Assembly (NCBI GenBank): GCA_035934555.1
Contig: DASYXT010000071.1
Location: 1-64,000 of the forward strand
Reading direction: 5' to 3'
DNA length: 64,000 bases
Source: DASYXT01 sp035934555
Lineage (GTDB): Bacteria; Verrucomicrobiota; Verrucomicrobiia; Limisphaerales; UBA8199
The notes beneath the pieces are model-generated. The model saw nothing but the letters and a program-made list of their open reading frames with translations. It was not told the origin of the DNA and made no database searches. Position numbers and translations under genes: made by a program. The first letter of the stretch is position 1; each line of letters begins with the position of its first letter. Below, in pieces: positions 60,161-64,000 of the stretch.

Positions 60161-61564
60161 TTAGGGAAAACGGACCCTGAAAAAACTGCGCTGGGGCTGG
60201 GGCTCAATGCGGTTCGTCAGGCAGAAGGAGCCGTTCCGGTCGCATTGGTTGGTCGCGACAATAGTCCACAAGGGCAGCGGCTTTTGAGGGTCGCTCGAGC
60301 TGAGTAAGTTCACCTGAGCATTGGTGCTACCGTTTGTTCCTCGCACGACAATCTTCGTCCCCAAATTCTCCAGCGAAGTGATCCGTGGAACCGAAATTAG
60401 GGACGTTCCAACGATCTCAACCAGAACTGCTTGATGAGGTGCTACGCTGGCGGTGTAACCATTGGTGAAGACGCCTAAATCCGTACGGGTCCATAAATCA
60501 CGGACACTAGCAGGGCCCGGCCGTAGCAGCACATTAGTCCAATTGACTGACACATTCGCGGTATTGGTTCCGCGGTTGAACAGGGCCACAGCTTTATGGC
60601 AACCGTCATAACCCAGGGGCTTACACCATACCTCCAGGTTTCCGCCTTGGCCGGGCGAACTGGATATGCGGGTGCCCTGGATCCCGGCCGGGTCCTGATT
60701 GATGGCGATAACCTCCGGTGCAGTCAGAATAGCTTGCATCGCAGGATCGATCGAACGCACATCACAGCCGAGCAGGAGGGGTGACGCAATCAGGCACCAT
60801 AGTCCAAAGTGACTCTTGTATTCGGTGTCGGACATCAGGTTCAGGATGCCGATCTGGAGCATATCGGCATCATTCCAGTGCCCAGGCCCAGCCGCGCCGG
60901 CACAAGCGTTGTCGTTGTCGAGCACTCGCATCACGCTCGACCAGGACTCTACCTCTTCGTCTGCTGAAATGCGCCACGTGTTCGCCAGACGCGGCATCCA
61001 CGACTCGTAGTATGCGTCAGAAAGGCTGATTACTATTGGTCGGCCAGTTGCGGCGAAGGCAGCCTGGAATTGCGAAATGACCGATTCCCGTTGGTTTGCG
61101 CTGTCAATTTTTACAAAATCAACTCCCCAGCCGGCAAGCTCGATGGCATCGTTTGTTTCATGCCCAACTGGAGTGTACGCAGAACAGTAACCGCAGTTTG
61201 CCGCGCATAGGTACAACCCAAACTTGAGTCCTCGGCCATGTACGTAATCGATCGTGCTCTGAATGCCGGACGGGAATTTAGCCGGGTCGGCCAGAAGGCG
61301 GCCTTGGGCGTCGCGCCCGGCGAACCAGCAATCGTCCAGATTCAAGTATTCGTAACCGGCAGCCGCCAGCCCGTTGGTGACCAAGGCGTCGGCCGTTTGC
61401 CGCAAAACCATTTCGTTGTAATTGCCCAGGAACTTATACCAGGTGTTCCAGCCCATAGGAGGTTTAAGCGCAAGGCCGTTCGTCAGCGCCACGGCAGGCG
61501 TTGCCATCAAACCCCAGACCAAAGCCATCGGCAACAAACGCAGAGAAAGTAAGGCGTATCTCAC
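60161..61564 (-). CDS. GH27 alpha-galactosidase
   Basis: A 467-residue exported enzyme (signal about residues 1-27; GTG start at 61564). The catalytic barrel has PPMGWNTWYKF, LNLDDCWFAGRD, GLKFGLYLC, the nucleophile Asp in GWGVDFVKIDSAN, the acid/base region WRISADEEVESW, and GHWNDADMLQIG. A C-terminal beta-sandwich (Ig-like, IVVRGTNGSTNAQVNLL) follows. The family removes terminal alpha-galactosyl (or N-acetylgalactosaminyl) residues. It lies 53 nt upstream of the beta-helix gene on the same strand. Confidence 0.92.
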   Translation of the reverse strand: MRYALLSLRLLPMALVWGLMATPAVALTNGLALKPPMGWNTWYKFLGNYNEMVLRQTADALVTNGLAAAGYEYLNLDDCWFAGRDAQGRLLADPAKFPSGIQSTIDYVHGRGLKFGLYLCAANCGYCSAYTPVGHETNDAIELAGWGVDFVKIDSANQRESVISQFQAAFAATGRPIVISLSDAYYESWMPRLANTWRISADEEVESWSSVMRVLDNDNACAGAAGPGHWNDADMLQIGILNLMSDTEYKSHFGLWCLIASPLLLGCDVRSIDPAMQAILTAPEVIAINQDPAGIQGTRISSSPGQGGNLEVWCKPLGYDGCHKAVALFNRGTNTANVSVNWTNVLLRPGPASVRDLWTRTDLGVFTNGYTASVAPHQAVLVEIVGTSLISVPRITSLENLGTKIVVRGTNGSTNAQVNLLSSSDPQKPLPLWTIVATNQCDRNGSFCLTNRIEPQPQRSFFRVRFP

Positions 61565-61794
61565 CCGATTAGCGACCTTGAACCAATCCTGCGAAATGAT
61601 CTTTGCATTTTTTGGTTTTGAGTCACCTTATTTTGATGGGTCTGCACCGCACCCGTTCTGGATTCGCCGCAAGAGCGGCCTGGTAATCAATCGAGACAGG
61701 CGAACCCTGCACGAAGTCGAGTTGGCTCGCTCAAAGCCAACCGCTCGTTGCCAATCACATTGACCCGGAAGCAAATTGCCGGTGTAATCCTTCG

Positions 61795-62652
61795 ATGTTT
61801 TCGAGACTGCTGGTGGGTTTATGGCTGCTGGTCTATGGCAAGTGGCATCTGCGCGGTTCCGGGCTGCTGATCAGGCTATTTTATCCCGTGCTACCCGGCC
61901 TGAAGGCCTATCCGGTCGAGGTTCCCGGTGTCGGCACGGTGCCGATTGATCTGCATGACAGCGGCGCCTACAACATGCTGCTCCGGTTTAAGCTGGGCGA
62001 CGAGGGTACCGACGCGGGCCTTTACCGGCTGATGGAAGCCTTTCTGCCCCCGGGTGCGGTGTTGTGGGACGTCGGCGCCTTTGCGGGTTATATATCCGCT
62101 CATTTCGCCCATCCCCGATTTAAGCTGGCGGCCATCCATGCGTTCGAACCGAATCCGGTGACCTTGGCGCCCTTGCGAAAGCTCTTCACGGGCAGTTCCA
62201 AGGTGACGATTCACCCGTTCGCCCTCGGCTGCGCGGACAAAACGATGGAGCTGGCCGTCAATCCAGACTCGACTTCCATGGCTTCTCTGGTCCGCCGCGA
62301 GGGCGCGACCCAGAACGTCCCCATTCATGTTCGGCGCGGCGATGCCGTGTGTGAGGAATTAAACTTGCCGATGCCCGATGTGATTAAGATCGACGTCGAG
62401 GGTTTCGAGCACGAGGTGATCAGCGGCCTGGCCAACACCATAACCAAAAAAAACCCGGCGATCTTCTTCGAACATATTTTCCTGTCAGACCAGCAAATCC
62501 AGGGAATGATTCCAGCCGGTTATAAGTTGGTCTTTATCGGTGATGACGGCTCGTTGTCCGATTCGTTATCAAAACGCAGCGCCGGGCACGACGCCGTTCT
62601 GATCCCGACGGCTCATCCGCAGGCGGGGAAGGTCCTCTCGAAGCTAGCCTGA
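61795..62652 (+). CDS. FkbM family SAM-dependent methyltransferase
   Basis: A 285-residue protein with an N-terminal hydrophobic helix. The SAM fold begins LWDVGAFAGYISAHFA (motif I), continues IHAFEPNPVTLAPL (motif II), and has the FkbM-specific MPDVIKIDVEGFEHEVISGL with the acid VEGFEHEVI motif and PAIFFEHIFL. FkbM enzymes O-methylate sugars or lipids, often in surface glycans. ATG 61795 is preceded by GTGTAATC. A second FkbM gene lies convergently 44 nt away. Confidence 0.9.
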   Translation: MFSRLLVGLWLLVYGKWHLRGSGLLIRLFYPVLPGLKAYPVEVPGVGTVPIDLHDSGAYNMLLRFKLGDEGTDAGLYRLMEAFLPPGAVLWDVGAFAGYISAHFAHPRFKLAAIHAFEPNPVTLAPLRKLFTGSSKVTIHPFALGCADKTMELAVNPDSTSMASLVRREGATQNVPIHVRRGDAVCEELNLPMPDVIKIDVEGFEHEVISGLANTITKKNPAIFFEHIFLSDQQIQGMIPAGYKLVFIGDDGSLSDSLSKRSAGHDAVLIPTAHPQAGKVLSKLA

Positions 62653-62695
62653 GCGCGGGTCCGCAGCGGTCGCGGTTTTTTCCGGGCTCAAGGAA

Positions 62696-63634
62696 TCAGC
62701 AAACCAGCGAACCGCGGGCGCCCAATGGCATCGCCGCCTGCAGCAGCACCGGGGTCGGCGTGGGCGTCCAGGATGCAAACCCTTTCAAGCGCAGCCGGTA
62801 CTGTGGCTGGACGCCTTTCAACCAGTCCACCATCTGCGCCGCATGTTCAGGCTTATGATAGGTGGTGACGGCGATTTGCGGCGCACCGGCGCGAATCAAC
62901 CGCTCGGCGCCCAGCAGCACGTCCAAGTCCGAGCCTTCGGCATCGACTTTGATCAGGTCGCGCGCGCCCAGCTTCAGCTCGTGCGTGGCGCAGTAGTCGT
63001 CCAGTGAAACGCCATCCACGCTCGGGCCTGCTTCGTCGGCGGTCTGGATCGAATGCGAATCGGGTTTGTCGGCCTGCTCGAGAAAGCGGACTTTGCCCGA
63101 GACGCGACTGACGGCGACCGGCTCGAAGCGGACACGGTCAGCCACCCCATTGGCCTCGGCGGCCTGGCGCGCATAGCGGATGTTGGTCACCGAAGGTTCG
63201 AAGCAGATGACGCGGGCCGCGCAGTTCTGGCGCACGACCCGAAAGGCGAACAGCCCTTCACAGGCGCCGACGTCCAGGACGAGACTCTGTGGGGTCAAGT
63301 GGATGGGCGGCGTGGTGTAGCAGTGGGGAAAGCCGGGATTAAACTCCTGATCGATGACGTAGTGAAGGTTGTTGTCCGCCGCGCCTAACCAGTAAAAGAG
63401 CAAGTCGGGTTTGAGCACGCGAACTTCGTGCACTCCCCCAGGCAGCGTGCGGATGGCGGCCTCGCGCGCCAACGCCCGCCCGGCCGCGCGATGAGTGATC
63501 CGGCCTGGCAACAGCACCGCTTGCCAGTTCTGCAAGGCATCGCTGAGCGAAAACAAACCGGGGTACCGGCGGAACTCGCGCCACGTATTGAAACAGTGGG
63601 CAAAGTTCGAGATCAGGTTCCGTTTTCGTCGCAT
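62696..63634 (-). CDS. FkbM family SAM-dependent methyltransferase
   Basis: Start at ATG 63634 (MRRKRNLISNFAHCFNTW); a longer frame to 63742 is repeat-derived. The 312 residues have LVLDVGACEGLFAFRVV (motif I), VICFEPSVTNIRYARQAA (motif II) and the FkbM signature RDLIKVDAEGSDLDVLLGAERL. It differs from the neighbour in the N-terminal 110 residues (Rossmann-free, basic/aromatic). A role in glycan O-methylation is inferred from family. No gene is seen between 63635 and the window end except the repeats. Confidence 0.88.
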   Translation of the reverse strand: MRRKRNLISNFAHCFNTWREFRRYPGLFSLSDALQNWQAVLLPGRITHRAAGRALAREAAIRTLPGGVHEVRVLKPDLLFYWLGAADNNLHYVIDQEFNPGFPHCYTTPPIHLTPQSLVLDVGACEGLFAFRVVRQNCAARVICFEPSVTNIRYARQAAEANGVADRVRFEPVAVSRVSGKVRFLEQADKPDSHSIQTADEAGPSVDGVSLDDYCATHELKLGARDLIKVDAEGSDLDVLLGAERLIRAGAPQIAVTTYHKPEHAAQMVDWLKGVQPQYRLRLKGFASWTPTPTPVLLQAAMPLGARGSLVC

Positions 63635-63706
63635 AGGCGCAGCCGGCGCAACTTTAGAGTAATGGGTGTGCTGTCGTGTCGCCAGACCAAACCGTGAAGG
63701 CGGCCG

Positions 63707-63803
63707 GCGCGCGGACTTTAGTCTGACTTTAGTCCGCAGCAATATCCGATGGCGACAGGGTTTTCGAATACGACGGGATTCTCGACTGTTGCTGTGGACT
63801 TAC
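63707..63803. repeat. Family 3 copy D, partly decayed
   Basis: Left end GGCGCGCGGACTTTAGTC.. then ACTTTAGTCCGCAGCAA (63707-63738). The right end is decayed (TTGCTGTGGACTTACTCC, about 63788-63805). It overlaps the spurious upstream frame of the FkbM gene. Confidence 0.6.
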
Positions 63804-63865
63804 TCCCCCTTAAAAGTTCGTTGACTGAGCGATAATGAGAAAGGGCAACGTGGGGGGGACTGGTC

Positions 63866-63979
63866 AATTGAAAATTGAAAATTGAAAAATGGTTATTTGT
63901 CATTGGTTTCATGGGTCATGCTGGGGCTTTCTGCAATAACCAATGGCAAATTTTCAATGCTCAATTTTCAATTAATTGG
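63866..63979. repeat. Heptamer-arm hairpin (TTGAAAA)
   Basis: Three tandem TTGAAAA heptamers (63868-63888) form one arm. The other arm, AAATTTTCAATGCTCAATTTTCAATT, lies at about 63948-63974. Inner segments (GGTTATTTGTCATTGG and ATAACCAATGG) also pair. It has the same plan as families 1 and 2, with period 7. It is near the window end, so an associated gene beyond 64000 cannot be excluded. Confidence 0.75.
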
Positions 63980-64000
63980 TAATTTCCTTTAGCCTTCCAT

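Noticed and set aside
62653..62695. Terminator between the convergent FkbM genes
   Set aside because: No stable stem with a T run could be made out in the 43-nt gap.

Overview
The window is a chromosomal segment of a GC-rich Gram-negative bacterium. I infer a Verrucomicrobiota member of the Pedosphaera/Limisphaerales type. The reasons are a CMP-Kdo synthase (LPS), a Wza-free surface-glycan repertoire, a prepilin-type FTLVELLVV secreted protein, large secreted proteins beginning with an AFTYQGRL domain, a GH92/GH27/GH2 glycosidase set, and several families of intergenic inverted repeats whose translations (NAKTQRR.., NHKEHREHKE.., SADFSPQQ..) are familiar from that phylum. No database search was possible.

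Layout. 0-1.3 kb: a small CxxC protein and a phage-Mu-gp27-like DNA-binding protein. 1.4-5.3 kb: pgk - repeat array with a GxxExxY nuclease-like gene - tpiA - secG. 5.4-15.8 kb: GH92 mannosidase, pyruvyl transferase, hflX, radC, outer-membrane barrel, GT2, CsbD and a serine hydrolase. 15.9-25.5 kb: DUF4160 remnant, dprA, secreted Ig-like protein, ppk, prepilin-type protein, DUF3047, Cys-rich protein and cupin. 25.8-32.7 kb: a four-gene glycan cluster (glycosyltransferase, glf, GH1-like, GH2). 32.7-45 kb: phytoene-dehydrogenase-like and S1/P1-like enzymes, kdsB, pyrG, a YdjG/YdjI-like zinc-ribbon/SPFH pair, gatA, UVR-motif protein, and a DUF420/SCO pair for cytochrome oxidase assembly. 45-64 kb: PQQ-propeller protein, tandem O-antigen-ligase-like membrane proteins, two pectate-lyase-fold secreted proteins, two convergent phosphoesterase paralogs, a second GxxExxY gene in its own repeat array, GH27, and three SAM methyltransferases.

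The most unusual structure is the repeat DNA. Two GxxExxY (PD-(D/E)XK-like) genes each sit inside a different array of hairpins. In one array the hairpin arms are tandem octamers (NCGCAAAG). In the other they are tandem nonamers (ANCACAAAG). In the first array, four inter-hairpin linkers carry a copy of the last codons of the nuclease gene. In the second, the nuclease stop codon is the first bases of a hairpin. Other periodic-arm repeats (heptamers TTGAAAA and xATCAAC), a MITE-like GCGGACT..AGTCCGC element in four copies, and CACCCCTACGGGGTTT palindromes lie in other gaps, often touching stop codons. I regard the paired nuclease/periodic-hairpin arrangement as the best candidate for an undescribed system.

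No tRNA, rRNA or CRISPR array was seen. Much of the gene content can be read as central metabolism plus construction and turnover of surface glycans, with secreted polysaccharide-active enzymes.
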